The translations under genes and the position numbers were made by a program. The notes below the pieces were generated by a model. That model was not told the DNA's origin. It made no database searches and saw only the letters and a program-made list of their open reading frames with translations. Shown here in pieces: positions 1 through 8,426 of a stretch of 64,000 bases of DNA (position 1 is its first letter; each line of letters starts with the position of its first letter). The DNA lies in assembly GCF_001885075.1 (NCBI RefSeq), contig NZ_MODU01000004.1, positions 1,922,001-1,986,000 of the forward strand, given 5' to 3'. Source of the stretch: Alteromonas sp. V450. Its GTDB lineage: Bacteria > Pseudomonadota > Gammaproteobacteria > Enterobacterales > Alteromonadaceae.

Positions 1-1
1 C

Positions 2-382
2 TGGGAGTGCGATCACGATTTTTACCTGCGCACGTTAGATAACGCGACCACCGTACTTTTCAACCCAGCTTTTATTGCTAAACATCTGATACCAGATACA
101 CAAAAGAAAGAGAACATGACAACAATGGTAAGCATGCTAGAAAAGCGTCTTTACCAAGTTACTGTATTTGAAAAATGCACGCTATTGTTGAATAACCCAG
201 CACTCAAAGCGTATAGCCAGAAACGCCTTGCTTATACCTTTCAGCACATTACAAATGAACTAGTGCTAACCAAACGTACCAAGGAAGCCGCTGTTTATGC
301 CCGAAAAGCACTTGCCTGCCGTTTCACTATTCGCTGGCAGGTTTTCTGCTATTGGCTTCAATTAAAAGCGCTTTTTAGCTAA
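2..382 (+). CDS. Glycosyltransferase family 2, C-terminal part (truncated by window start)
   Basis: The frame is open from the first bases of the window and ends in TAA at 380-382, so this is the last 126 residues of a longer protein and not a short gene starting at 116. The visible start WECDHDFYLR resembles the acidic motif (E/D-x-D-x-x-x-R) near the end of a GT-A catalytic domain, where the catalytic base of family 2 glycosyltransferases lies. The rest is an alpha-helical tail with repeated aromatic and basic residues, common in such enzymes. The next gene begins within about 10 bp, so the two are probably co-transcribed. Sugar donor and acceptor cannot be told. Confidence 0.6.
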   Translation, partial: WECDHDFYLRTLDNATTVLFNPAFIAKHLIPDTQKKENMTTMVSMLEKRLYQVTVFEKCTLLLNNPALKAYSQKRLAYTFQHITNELVLTKRTKEAAVYARKALACRFTIRWQVFCYWLQLKALFS

Positions 383-391
383 GTGAACCTC

Positions 392-1360
392 ATGAAACTA
401 ATTATTCAAATTCCCTGCTATAACGAAGAACATACGCTACCGCAAACCGTGAAAGATTTGCCTACGCATATTGACGGCATCGACACGATTGAATACATGA
501 TTATTGACGACGGTTCAAAAGATAAAACCGTTGAAGTAGCCAAATCGTTAGGCGTGCACCATATAGTTAGAAACAAGAACAACCGAGGGCTTGCCCGCAC
601 GTTTAGAAAAGGCATAGACGAATGCTTGAAACGTGGCGCTGATATTATTGTAAACACTGACGGTGATAATCAGTATGCGGGTTGGGATGTTGCAAAATTA
701 GTAGTTCCCATTTTAGACGGAACCGCTGATGTTGTTGTAGGCGACAGAAAAACCCAAGATATTGAACACTTTTCGCCGTTAAAAAAGCTGCTTCAGAAAG
801 TAGGCAGTTACGTGGTAAAAAAGGTTTCGGGCGTGCAAGTACCCGACGCAGTCAGCGGCTTTCGAGCGTACAGCCGAGAGGCAGCATTACAGCTAAATAT
901 TATCAGCCCTTTCAGCTATACCATAGAAGCGCTCATTCAGTCGGGCAAAAAGCATATGGCTGTAGCCCATGTACCGGTTGAAACCAACGCCAAAACCCGT
1001 GAATCACGTTTATTCACCAGCATTCCTAAATTCATAGAACGCCAGTTAACCACTATAGTGCGCATGTATACCATGTATCAGCCATTGCGCGTTTTTGTTC
1101 TTATTGGGGCAATAATTACGTTAGTGGGCCTTATACCCATTGTACGCTTCCTTATTTTTTACATGATGGGTGACGGAAACGGGCATCTTCAGTCTTTGAT
1201 ACTTGGTGGCGTGTTAACGGTACTGGGCATTATCACGTTTCTTATAGCCATACTTGCCGACCTAATAAACTTCAATCGCCAACTTATAGAGCAAACGCTA
1301 GAGAAAGTGCGCAGAATGGAACTGCAGATGCTTGATGAACAAAAAAGTGACAACGAATAA
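392..1360 (+). CDS. Family 2 glycosyltransferase with C-terminal membrane hairpin (DPM1/GtrB-like)
   Basis: About 322 residues from the ATG at 392; an in-frame GTG at 383 would add three. The N-terminal GT-A domain starts IIQIPCYNEEHTLP, followed by the nucleotide-sugar acidic motif NTDGDNQY near residue 85. Two hydrophobic segments near residues 230-250 and 265-290 form a membrane hairpin, as in polyprenyl-phosphate sugar transferases of the DPM1/GtrB type. It probably transfers a sugar to a lipid carrier or glycan on the cytoplasmic face of the inner membrane. The stop overlaps the next ATG in a TAATG arrangement, implying translational coupling. Specificity is unknown. Confidence 0.8.
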   Translation: MKLIIQIPCYNEEHTLPQTVKDLPTHIDGIDTIEYMIIDDGSKDKTVEVAKSLGVHHIVRNKNNRGLARTFRKGIDECLKRGADIIVNTDGDNQYAGWDVAKLVVPILDGTADVVVGDRKTQDIEHFSPLKKLLQKVGSYVVKKVSGVQVPDAVSGFRAYSREAALQLNIISPFSYTIEALIQSGKKHMAVAHVPVETNAKTRESRLFTSIPKFIERQLTTIVRMYTMYQPLRVFVLIGAIITLVGLIPIVRFLIFYMMGDGNGHLQSLILGGVLTVLGIITFLIAILADLINFNRQLIEQTLEKVRRMELQMLDEQKSDNE

Positions 1361-2490
1361 TGAATCCGTTGTTTTGGGGAACATTTGATTTAGGAAAGCC
1401 TCGCGTACGAATTCTACTACAAGGTTTAAAGAAAAATGACATTATCCCTATAATTATTCATAAGGATATTTGGGACGATGTAGAAGATAAGAGTCAAGTA
1501 AAAAGTAACAGAGCTAAATTGGTAAAAATACTACGCTTTCTAATGGCCTATCCAATTCTAATCATGCGCTATCTTTTTGCTCCTAAACACGATGTAGTTG
1601 TAGTTAGCTACCTTGGTCATTTTGATATATTGCTGGTATGGTTTTTTGCTAAATTAAGACGTAAAAAAATAGTATGGGACGCCTTCCTATCCCTCTACAA
1701 CACGGTCGTTGAAGACCGTAAATTGGTATCTAAAAACAGTTTAACTGCGAAAGCGCTGTATGCTCTGGAGTGGCTCGCGTGTAGAGCAGCTGATACCATT
1801 ATCTTAGACACACATGCTCATGGCGAATATTTCGCTACCACGTATAGCCTCCCTAGAGAAAAAGTTCGAACTGTATTCGTGGGGGCTGAATTAGAAAAAT
1901 TCCCGAGTATAAAACATAAACGCGACGGTCAAAAAAAACAACTCGATGTACTCTTTTATGGCCAGTTTATCCCATTGCACGGCATATCAGTAATTCATGA
2001 AGCAGCACTCCTTTTAAAGGATGAGGATATTAACTGGACAATAATTGGCGAAGGACAAATGGCTGATTCATTTGCCAATGCATTAGAGGTAAAGCCTCTA
2101 AACAAGCTTAATTGGATAAGATGGGTGCAATACGAAGAGCTAGTAGCGCAAATTCATAATGCAGATATTTGTTTAGGAATTTTTGGCGATACAGAGAAGG
2201 CTTCTCGTGTTATCCCTAACAAGGTTTTCCAAATTTTAAGCGCTGGCGCCCCTCTCGTTACTATGGACTCTCCTGCAATAAGAGAAATATTCACTAAACC
2301 ATGTTCAGGAGTAAAATTATGTGAAGCTGGAAACGCAGAGGACTTAGCTGACAAAATATTGCAAATGAAAGCTGAATTAGCTTCGTTGTCGCTTCCGGCG
2401 CATGCAGCATTAAGAAATGTAATATCGCCTTCGTCGATTGGAAAAGCGATGGAGCGCATCTGTATGGATACTATTCATGGAAAACAATAA
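1360..2490 (+). CDS. Family 4 (GT-B) glycosyltransferase
   Basis: 376 residues. The N-terminal half is a weakly conserved acceptor-binding Rossmann domain. The C-terminal half has the GT4 pattern: LDVLFYGQFIPLHGI near residue 200, then IGEGQ near 230, then a nucleotide-sugar-binding block VIPNKVFQILSAGAPLV near 285. It should transfer a sugar from a nucleotide donor to a growing lipid-linked glycan in the cytoplasm. The gene overlaps its upstream neighbour by one base and its downstream neighbour by 14 bases, so it sits in an operon of glycosyltransferases. Donor and linkage cannot be inferred. Confidence 0.78.
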   Translation: MNPLFWGTFDLGKPRVRILLQGLKKNDIIPIIIHKDIWDDVEDKSQVKSNRAKLVKILRFLMAYPILIMRYLFAPKHDVVVVSYLGHFDILLVWFFAKLRRKKIVWDAFLSLYNTVVEDRKLVSKNSLTAKALYALEWLACRAADTIILDTHAHGEYFATTYSLPREKVRTVFVGAELEKFPSIKHKRDGQKKQLDVLFYGQFIPLHGISVIHEAALLLKDEDINWTIIGEGQMADSFANALEVKPLNKLNWIRWVQYEELVAQIHNADICLGIFGDTEKASRVIPNKVFQILSAGAPLVTMDSPAIREIFTKPCSGVKLCEAGNAEDLADKILQMKAELASLSLPAHAALRNVISPSSIGKAMERICMDTIHGKQ

Positions 2491-3694
2491 GCCAAAAGTT
2501 TTGGTCGTGTCTCCGACCTTTCCACTGCCTTTAGTTGCCGGTGGAAAAATTCGTATATTCAATATATTGAAGGAGCTTAGTAAAAACTACGATATTACGC
2601 TGTTGTCATTATTCGAAATTGGAGTAGATTCAAGGTCTTATTTGAGTCAACTAGAATTTCTTTCTCGAATAGAGCTAATTCCAGTTTCACAATCTAAAAC
2701 AGCGCAAATAAAGCGGCTGTTAAGATATTCTTTTCACTGGCTCTTGGGTACACCAGCAGAGGTACTTATTAAAAAGTCACCCGCACTTGCGGCTAAATTA
2801 AATGAACTGATAAAGCGTGAAGCATTTTCGCTTGTACAGTTCGAATACATACAAACCGCACAATATTTAACCAAAGAAATACGTAATAATTGCCGCACTG
2901 CGCTAGTAGCGCATGATATTTCGTATATATCACAAGAGCGCAAGGCCCATATTGCGAGAGGGTTAGCGAAACTCTTCTGGGCAAGAGAAGCTAAGTTGAT
3001 GAAGCAATACGAACGCGATAACTGGGCTAAGTTTAACAGTATTTACACTATGTCTGAGGTGGATATTGACTATATGAACTCGCCCGATACTGAGCGTTTC
3101 ACAGCGGTTATACCCAATGGTGTAGATACAAAAAACCTTAAATACCAGTTACGTAGCGGTAATAGAACGATTGTTTTTGTTGGGTGGATGCGACATTTAC
3201 CAAACAGAGACGCAATAAGCTGGTTTATAGATGAGATTTGGCCGATTATAAGAGAGTCGGCGAAACCAGTTACCTTGAAAATTGTTGGAAAAGGCCTTCC
3301 TTCTGATATTATCCAAAAGGTAAATGCTGATAGCGCAATACACTACCTTGGGTACGTCGACGACATCTATGAGGTTGTCCAAGACTCAACATTGTCTATC
3401 GTACCCATTCGAATTGGTTCAGGTTCTCGCCTAAAAATTCTAGAGTCGATGGCACTTGGAACTCCTGTTGTTTCTACAACTATAGGCTGTGAAGGAATAC
3501 AAGCATCAAGTGACGAAGTCAGACTAGTAGACGACCCCAACACATTTGCTGCTGAGGTGTTAGCGTTATTAGACAACGAAGAAGAACGACAAAAACTTAG
3601 TGTTAATGCAAGAGCGCTCGTAGAACGACGTTATGGATGGGAATCGATAGGAAGAAGCGCAAGTGAGCTCATACAACAAACAATCGAGCGTTAG
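2477..3694 (+). CDS. Family 4 (GT-B) glycosyltransferase, resembles XrtA-associated type
   Basis: 405 residues from the ATG at 2477, which lies inside the end of the preceding gene; a longer upstream reading to 2438 would add 13 residues unlike the family start. The N terminus KVLVVSPTFPLPLVAGGKIR is a typical GT4 start. Later blocks are IPNGVDTKN near 210, FVGWMRHLPN near 230 and the donor site SRLKILESMALGTPVV near 325. Its order of motifs resembles the XrtA-operon glycosyltransferase at 24905-26128, so the two may be distant paralogues. The next gene starts two bases after its stop. Substrate is unknown. Confidence 0.78.
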   Translation: MENNKPKVLVVSPTFPLPLVAGGKIRIFNILKELSKNYDITLLSLFEIGVDSRSYLSQLEFLSRIELIPVSQSKTAQIKRLLRYSFHWLLGTPAEVLIKKSPALAAKLNELIKREAFSLVQFEYIQTAQYLTKEIRNNCRTALVAHDISYISQERKAHIARGLAKLFWAREAKLMKQYERDNWAKFNSIYTMSEVDIDYMNSPDTERFTAVIPNGVDTKNLKYQLRSGNRTIVFVGWMRHLPNRDAISWFIDEIWPIIRESAKPVTLKIVGKGLPSDIIQKVNADSAIHYLGYVDDIYEVVQDSTLSIVPIRIGSGSRLKILESMALGTPVVSTTIGCEGIQASSDEVRLVDDPNTFAAEVLALLDNEEERQKLSVNARALVERRYGWESIGRSASELIQQTIER

Positions 3695-3695
3695 T

Positions 3696-4589
3696 ATGGC
3701 GACGACAATTTGGGTTGTTATTGTTAATTATCATAGCCAGCATTTAGTCATTAAATGTATCGACTCGTTCAAAAAATTCGCATCAATCAATCTCAACTAT
3801 GTAGTAATTGACAATAGTGAGCAACCAGATACGAGTGAACTTACTACTATTCATAAAGATGTTGTTACTAAGCGCCCAGTGAGCAATGGTGGGTTTGCTG
3901 CAGGGTGTAATTTAGGTATACAGCACGCATTAGCCCAAAATGCAGAGTATATTTTACTCATTAATCCTGACACTTACGTTACAGAAGATGTAATAACGCC
4001 GCTAATTAAAACATTGAGCGAAAGCGAAGAAATTGGCATGGCTTCCCCTACCATTTATTGTAGCGAACCTAAAGATAAAATATGGATGGCAGGTTCAAGT
4101 TGCAATTGGTGGACTGGTGGTCCCAAACACGTATATTCATCTAGGTTGATTGAACAAAAAAGTGCGGTAGAAGTGCCTTTCGTATCCGGCTGTGCAATGA
4201 TGATAAAAAAAGCTGTTTTTGAGACTGCTGGGTTAATGGACGAGCGCTACTTCCTGTATTTTGAAGACGCTGACTACTGTGAAAGGATAAAAGCTAAAGG
4301 ATGGCGGATTGTATTTTTACCAAATACCTCTTTATATCACGCAGTTTCGAGCACCACTGGTTTCCAAAGTAAAAATTACGTTTATTATTTTTCTAGGAAC
4401 CGACTATGGTTTTTAAAGCGATGGGCTCCGCGCTTAGCTTACATTTACTACTTACTGTTTACTATAGTGATCAAATTGCCCGGTGCTTTTGTTATCTTTG
4501 CGTTAATACGCCGAAAACCCTCATTATGTAAGGCTTTTTTTAGAGGCTTTATAGACGCATTTAGAAAAGCTCCGAGGCACGCGCAATGA
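3696..4589 (+). CDS. Family 2 glycosyltransferase, rhamnosyltransferase-like
   Basis: 297 residues from ATG 3696, chosen over an in-frame GTG at 3663 because the family N terminus (TIWVVIVNYHSQHLVIKCID) begins there and the gene then sits two bases after the upstream stop. Motifs run in the order expected of dTDP-rhamnosyl transferases of the WbbL type: NGGFAAGCNLGI near residue 70, LLINPDTYV near 92 in place of a strict DxD, and YFEDADYCERIKAKGW near 190. A hydrophobic segment near the C terminus suggests membrane association. No rhamnose synthesis genes are in the window, so the donor is an inference. Confidence 0.75.
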   Translation: MATTIWVVIVNYHSQHLVIKCIDSFKKFASINLNYVVIDNSEQPDTSELTTIHKDVVTKRPVSNGGFAAGCNLGIQHALAQNAEYILLINPDTYVTEDVITPLIKTLSESEEIGMASPTIYCSEPKDKIWMAGSSCNWWTGGPKHVYSSRLIEQKSAVEVPFVSGCAMMIKKAVFETAGLMDERYFLYFEDADYCERIKAKGWRIVFLPNTSLYHAVSSTTGFQSKNYVYYFSRNRLWFLKRWAPRLAYIYYLLFTIVIKLPGAFVIFALIRRKPSLCKAFFRGFIDAFRKAPRHAQ

Positions 4590-5479
4590 CAAATGTGTCG
4601 ATTGTTCTTCCAACCTACAATAGGGCCGCTACGATAGGCCGCGCTATAGAGAGCGTACTAAACCAAACGTACCCCGATTTTGAATTGCTAATTGTAGACG
4701 ATGGCTCTACTGACAATACTGAAATAGTCGTGGCACAGTACCTTAAAGATCCTAGGGTTAAGTATTATAAAAGAAAAAACCAAGGTGCGTCTGCAGCACG
4801 CAATTTTGGAATAAGTGTAGGAACTGGTGATTATGTAGCATTTCAAGACAGCGATGATGAGTGGCTTGAAAACAAACTAGCGCTACAAATTAGCTCATTT
4901 GCCGAATGTGCAGATAGTGTATGCATGGTTTATGGCGATTTACTTAGAGTTAATAATGCTGGTATTGAAGAAATAAGACAATCTCCAGATGTTATAGGCG
5001 ATGAACTCTTTAACCCTGAGACTAAAGAGTTTAATGTATTTGGTATTGGTATCCAGACATGCTTGATTAAGCGAAGTGCATTGAACAAGGCTGGAAATTT
5101 CGATACTGAACTGCCAAGGTTCATCGATTTAGAACTTTTCATTCGGTTGTCGAGAGTTGGCGTTTTTTTAAGGCTGGCATATCCAATAGTTAGATATTAC
5201 GAGATGCCTGGGATTTCAACAAATCCACTCAACGCAGCAATTGCCAGGTTAAAAATCATTGAAAAGTACAGCACAGAAGCAAATCAGCGACCAAAAGAGC
5301 TAGCATTTCAATACTTGCAAGTTGCTGGTTGTTATTGGAAAACGCCGTACCACGACGAAAAGAAAAGATATGCGCGAAAGGTTCTATTTTCGAAACAAGC
5401 AGATCTTTCTTTAAAGCTACAAGCATTTTTACTTTTGTGCATTCCTCGAGCTTTAGGAAAAAGACTTTTGGGACGCTAA
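4586..5479 (+). CDS. Family 2 glycosyltransferase
   Basis: 297 residues. A textbook GT-A start, VSIVLPTYNRAATIGRAIES, is followed by LLIVDDGSTDNTE and the metal-binding FQDSDDEW near residue 90, the DxD region that binds the nucleotide sugar. The C-terminal 80 residues are helical and basic. It starts in an ATGA overlap with the previous gene, so translation is coupled. It should add one sugar to a lipid-linked repeat unit in the cytoplasm. Donor and acceptor are not predictable from sequence. Confidence 0.8.
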   Translation: MTNVSIVLPTYNRAATIGRAIESVLNQTYPDFELLIVDDGSTDNTEIVVAQYLKDPRVKYYKRKNQGASAARNFGISVGTGDYVAFQDSDDEWLENKLALQISSFAECADSVCMVYGDLLRVNNAGIEEIRQSPDVIGDELFNPETKEFNVFGIGIQTCLIKRSALNKAGNFDTELPRFIDLELFIRLSRVGVFLRLAYPIVRYYEMPGISTNPLNAAIARLKIIEKYSTEANQRPKELAFQYLQVAGCYWKTPYHDEKKRYARKVLFSKQADLSLKLQAFLLLCIPRALGKRLLGR

Positions 5480-5501
5480 ACCGCATTATTTTAAAACGCT
5501 T

Positions 5502-6278
5502 ATGAATATACTGTCAGATATTAAATATGCAAAACGCTTGTTGATAGACAAGCCGTTGAATAAAAAAATTTGTTACGTGCATATACCCAAATGTGGTGGT
5601 ACTGCGCTGCAAAAGGCAATCGTAGCTAGCTATGGTATAAAGAACTATCTAAATCAAAGTGCTCGCTTTGTGCTAGATGCGGGCGCATCGAAACGGGCCA
5701 CCGAAATAAAAGGCGGAGATTTAGTAGAACAGCGTTTTACATTGTTACATTATGCACTGAATTCACGTGCAAAGTTCGTCAGCGGTCACTTTAGCATCAA
5801 TGAGGATGTTTTAAACAAGTATGGTAATGAATGGCATTTTGTAACCCTCATGCGCGATCCCGTGGAAAAATGGATTTCCAACTTTTTCTTCAATAAATAC
5901 AATACTGATAATGCGCATGCATGGAAAATTGATGAAGATATAGAAGACTACCTAAAGACCGAGCGAGCAAAAAAAGACGGATGTGATTATGCAACTCAGA
6001 TTCTTGGTATGTCGCACAATGAAATAAATATGTCTGAAGAAGCGATTAACAAAGCGGTTTCACTTTTTAAACGTTTCAGCGTAATCGGCTTTGTTGACGA
6101 AATGAACGAATTTGAGCACCAATTTCAGCGCTGTTTCGGTGTACCACTGGCCCTTAAGAGTGAAAACGCTAGCCCAGTGCGAGCAGACAAAAAGGTTTTA
6201 TCTGAAGATATCTTGAGAGAGATTAAGGCGCTGTGCGAACCAAATATAGCGATATACAACGCAGTAAAGCACGGATAA
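5502..6278 (+). CDS. Sulfotransferase (Sulfotransfer_2-like)
   Basis: 258 residues. The 5'-phosphosulfate loop of PAPS-dependent sulfotransferases is visible as YVHIPKCGGTAL at residues 25-36. The 3'-phosphate-binding region is VTLMRDPVEKWISNF near 115, with the Arg and Ser spaced as in carbohydrate sulfotransferases related to heparan sulfate 2-O-sulfotransferase. It would move sulfate from PAPS to a sugar hydroxyl. It lies 22 bp after a glycosyltransferase gene and 70 bp before another, so the likely acceptor is the glycan made here. It is the first of three sulfotransferase-like genes in the first 18 kb. Confidence 0.75.
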   Translation: MNILSDIKYAKRLLIDKPLNKKICYVHIPKCGGTALQKAIVASYGIKNYLNQSARFVLDAGASKRATEIKGGDLVEQRFTLLHYALNSRAKFVSGHFSINEDVLNKYGNEWHFVTLMRDPVEKWISNFFFNKYNTDNAHAWKIDEDIEDYLKTERAKKDGCDYATQILGMSHNEINMSEEAINKAVSLFKRFSVIGFVDEMNEFEHQFQRCFGVPLALKSENASPVRADKKVLSEDILREIKALCEPNIAIYNAVKHG

Positions 6279-6347
6279 AAGTTTTTGTAGGAAATTTTAT
6301 ATATATTGAATAAAACTGCAGACCATTTCTTTAGAGAGTAGCCTAAA

Positions 6348-7241
6348 TTGAAAGCTAAAGTATGTGTTGTCATTCCTCACTATAACGACGAAGAACGACT
6401 TTCGAAATGTTTAAATGCGCTTGAACAGCAAAATTTCGCAAAAGATGATTTCATTGTTGTAGTTGTTGATAACGGTAGCACTAGAGTACCCAAAATTTCT
6501 AAGACACTAACGATTAAAACTTTACTGCTTGTCGAGCCCAAACCGGGCTCCTATAGTGCTAGAAACAAAGGTTTAGCCGCTGTGGAATGTGAAATATACG
6601 CATTCACTGATTCAGATTGCGTTCCTTGCGAAAATTGGCTGTCCTCAGCGGTCAAATTTCTAGAGCAAAATAAACAGGCTGCTGTCTGTGGTCCAATATC
6701 TCTTTTTCCGAGAAATATTCATTCACCAAACGTTATTGAATTGGTAGAACTTACATTCGGGTTTCCGCAACTGCGCTACCTACAGAACAACAAATTTGCC
6801 CCGACAGCCAATTTAATAGTTAAATCTACCACATTTGAGATAATCGGCCCCTTTAATGAAAGCCTACTTTCAGGTGGAGATGCAGATTGGGGCCATAGGT
6901 TATACTGTAAAGAAATGGAAATTGGTTACGAACCTAAAGCTGCTGTTTTGCACCCCGCTCGCCATTCACTAAAGCAATATTTAACAAAGACAAGGCGTGT
7001 GACTCATGGGAAGTGGAAAAAGTATAAGGACTACAATATAGGAAATTTATCTTTCCTAAAAACATGCAAGTACCTTATTCCACCGAAGCAAGATATCAAA
7101 ACATTATTCTTGAATAATAACGAAACCCCCGTTCACAAAAAAGTACTCGCCTCATTCTTTTTATATTTAAATAGTTTATATATATTCTATGTCATTACAA
7201 AAGCTAGATTATCAAAAAGCACAGATATGGAACGTGAGTAA
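6348..7241 (+). CDS. Family 2 glycosyltransferase
   Basis: 297 residues from a TTG start at 6348, preceded by the purine-rich stretch AGAGAG about 11 bases upstream; no in-frame ATG occurs before the conserved domain. The N terminus is VCVVIPHYNDEERLSKCL, with FTDSDCVP near residue 85 as the DxD-type motif and GGDADWGHRLYCK near 175 carrying the probable catalytic acidic residues. The C terminus has a hydrophobic helix near 265-285. It probably extends a cell-surface glycan. TTG starts recur in this region (6348, 10923). Confidence 0.75.
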   Translation: MKAKVCVVIPHYNDEERLSKCLNALEQQNFAKDDFIVVVVDNGSTRVPKISKTLTIKTLLLVEPKPGSYSARNKGLAAVECEIYAFTDSDCVPCENWLSSAVKFLEQNKQAAVCGPISLFPRNIHSPNVIELVELTFGFPQLRYLQNNKFAPTANLIVKSTTFEIIGPFNESLLSGGDADWGHRLYCKEMEIGYEPKAAVLHPARHSLKQYLTKTRRVTHGKWKKYKDYNIGNLSFLKTCKYLIPPKQDIKTLFLNNNETPVHKKVLASFFLYLNSLYIFYVITKARLSKSTDMERE

Positions 7242-7375
7242 CTATAATGAAAGACGTCCAGCAGTTTATTCGCTCAGTTTTCGTAAAATAAGAAAGTATA
7301 AACAGAATTGACTATATAAAAATTTGGCTTGGTTAAGACGACTAAAAAACGGAATATGAAGGAGTTCAAGGATAG

Positions 7376-8196
7376 ATGAATAATCGTTTATGGCTTTTTT
7401 GGAACAACCCTAATAACAGAAAGGAGCCCGCCTACGTTACGTTGTGCAAGTGGGCAGTGCTTCATAATTGGAGTGATTCAAACCCAATTTTTCTAAATGA
7501 AGGCAATATTGAAGATTATTTACCTGGTATTCGCAGTAAAGTAGAAGGCATACAAGTCAATGTGAAAGGTAGGTTAGATCGACTAAGTCGGAAATTTAAA
7601 CACAACCCATTGAATGAGGCTGTAAAATGTGACGTTTATAGGGCTAATATACTTAAAAAATTGGTGGTATATATTGTGATGTAACGATTATTCCGTTGAG
7701 GCCTATATCTGACCTCTTTAACTTCATGACAACACAACGACCATTTTTGATTACGCAGCGCAATAGCCATAACAAAAACCATTACCCTGTAAGTTTCTAC
7801 GGTTGTCGTGAAAACACTAAAATCATTAATCAATACTGCAATGCTATTGATTACAACCTAGCATTGAAAAATGAATTTCACTACACTGAACTAGACTCTT
7901 GTTCACTAACGCCGATTGTTAATAGCAATAAGCCAGATGCCATCGTTTTACCTGAAAAAACAGTGATACCAATACCGTTTGAAGAAGCCACAGAGAGATA
8001 TGTGAGTCATGCGCCTATAGCACCTTTGATAACCAATAAAGATATATTTGCGGTTAAGCTCTTTAACGGCCTATTCAAAGGGTACTTCTACGATTATGAT
8101 ATAGAGCAACTTTACTTTGATGACAGTCTTTTAGGCGAGCTATTTCGATTTTCAGTGCCAAAAGAAGTGTACGAAAAGAATATGAATTGTTCGTAA
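7376..8196 (+). pseudogene. Frameshifted capsular polysaccharide synthesis/GT32-type glycosyltransferase
   Basis: Two adjacent open frames, 7376-7684 and 7696-8196, form one gene broken by a -1 shift. The first begins at an ATG with a good AAGGAG site 11 bases upstream and runs to NEAVKCDVYRANILKK at the A6 run 7655-7660. Reading on in the other frame gives GGIYCDVTIIPLRPISDL, so together they rebuild the motif D-x-Y-R-x-x-x-L-x-x-x-GG-I-Y-x-D of DXD glycosyltransferases (family 32/capsule synthesis). One more A in the run restores a single frame of about 273 codons. Possible causes are a true loss-of-function indel, a sequencing error in the homopolymer, or slippage at the A6 run. Confidence 0.8.
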
Positions 8197-8198
8197 AA

Positions 8199-8218
8199 GA
8201 GCTTTAGATTTAAAGCTC
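8199..8218 (+). terminator. Hairpin just after the frameshifted gene
   Basis: Perfect inverted repeat GAGCTTTA, four-base loop, TAAAGCTC, starting three bases after the stop of the broken glycosyltransferase. No uridine tract follows directly, but T-rich sequence lies about 25 bases on. It could end transcription of the plus-strand glycosyltransferase operon. Confidence 0.4.
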
Positions 8219-8426
8219 AAGAAGCTCTATCAGCAAACCTTTTATTTTTTTAAAACACTTTGTTTTCGCTTCGTTTATAAAATTATTTTGCACTAAGTTT
8301 AAACAAAACATCATAGTAACCGCACAAATTCGAATAGGAGTTCAGCACCTCTTACCTTTCGCCTAGCTATCAACCCCTCTTAGAACGTTTAAGCTAGGTT
8401 TAAAAACAACTCGCAGTGTGTCGCTT

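Noticed and set aside
8362-8398. CCTAGCT / AGCTAGG inverted repeat after the acyltransferase gene
   Set aside because: Seven-base arms with a 23-base loop and no U-tract; may be chance.
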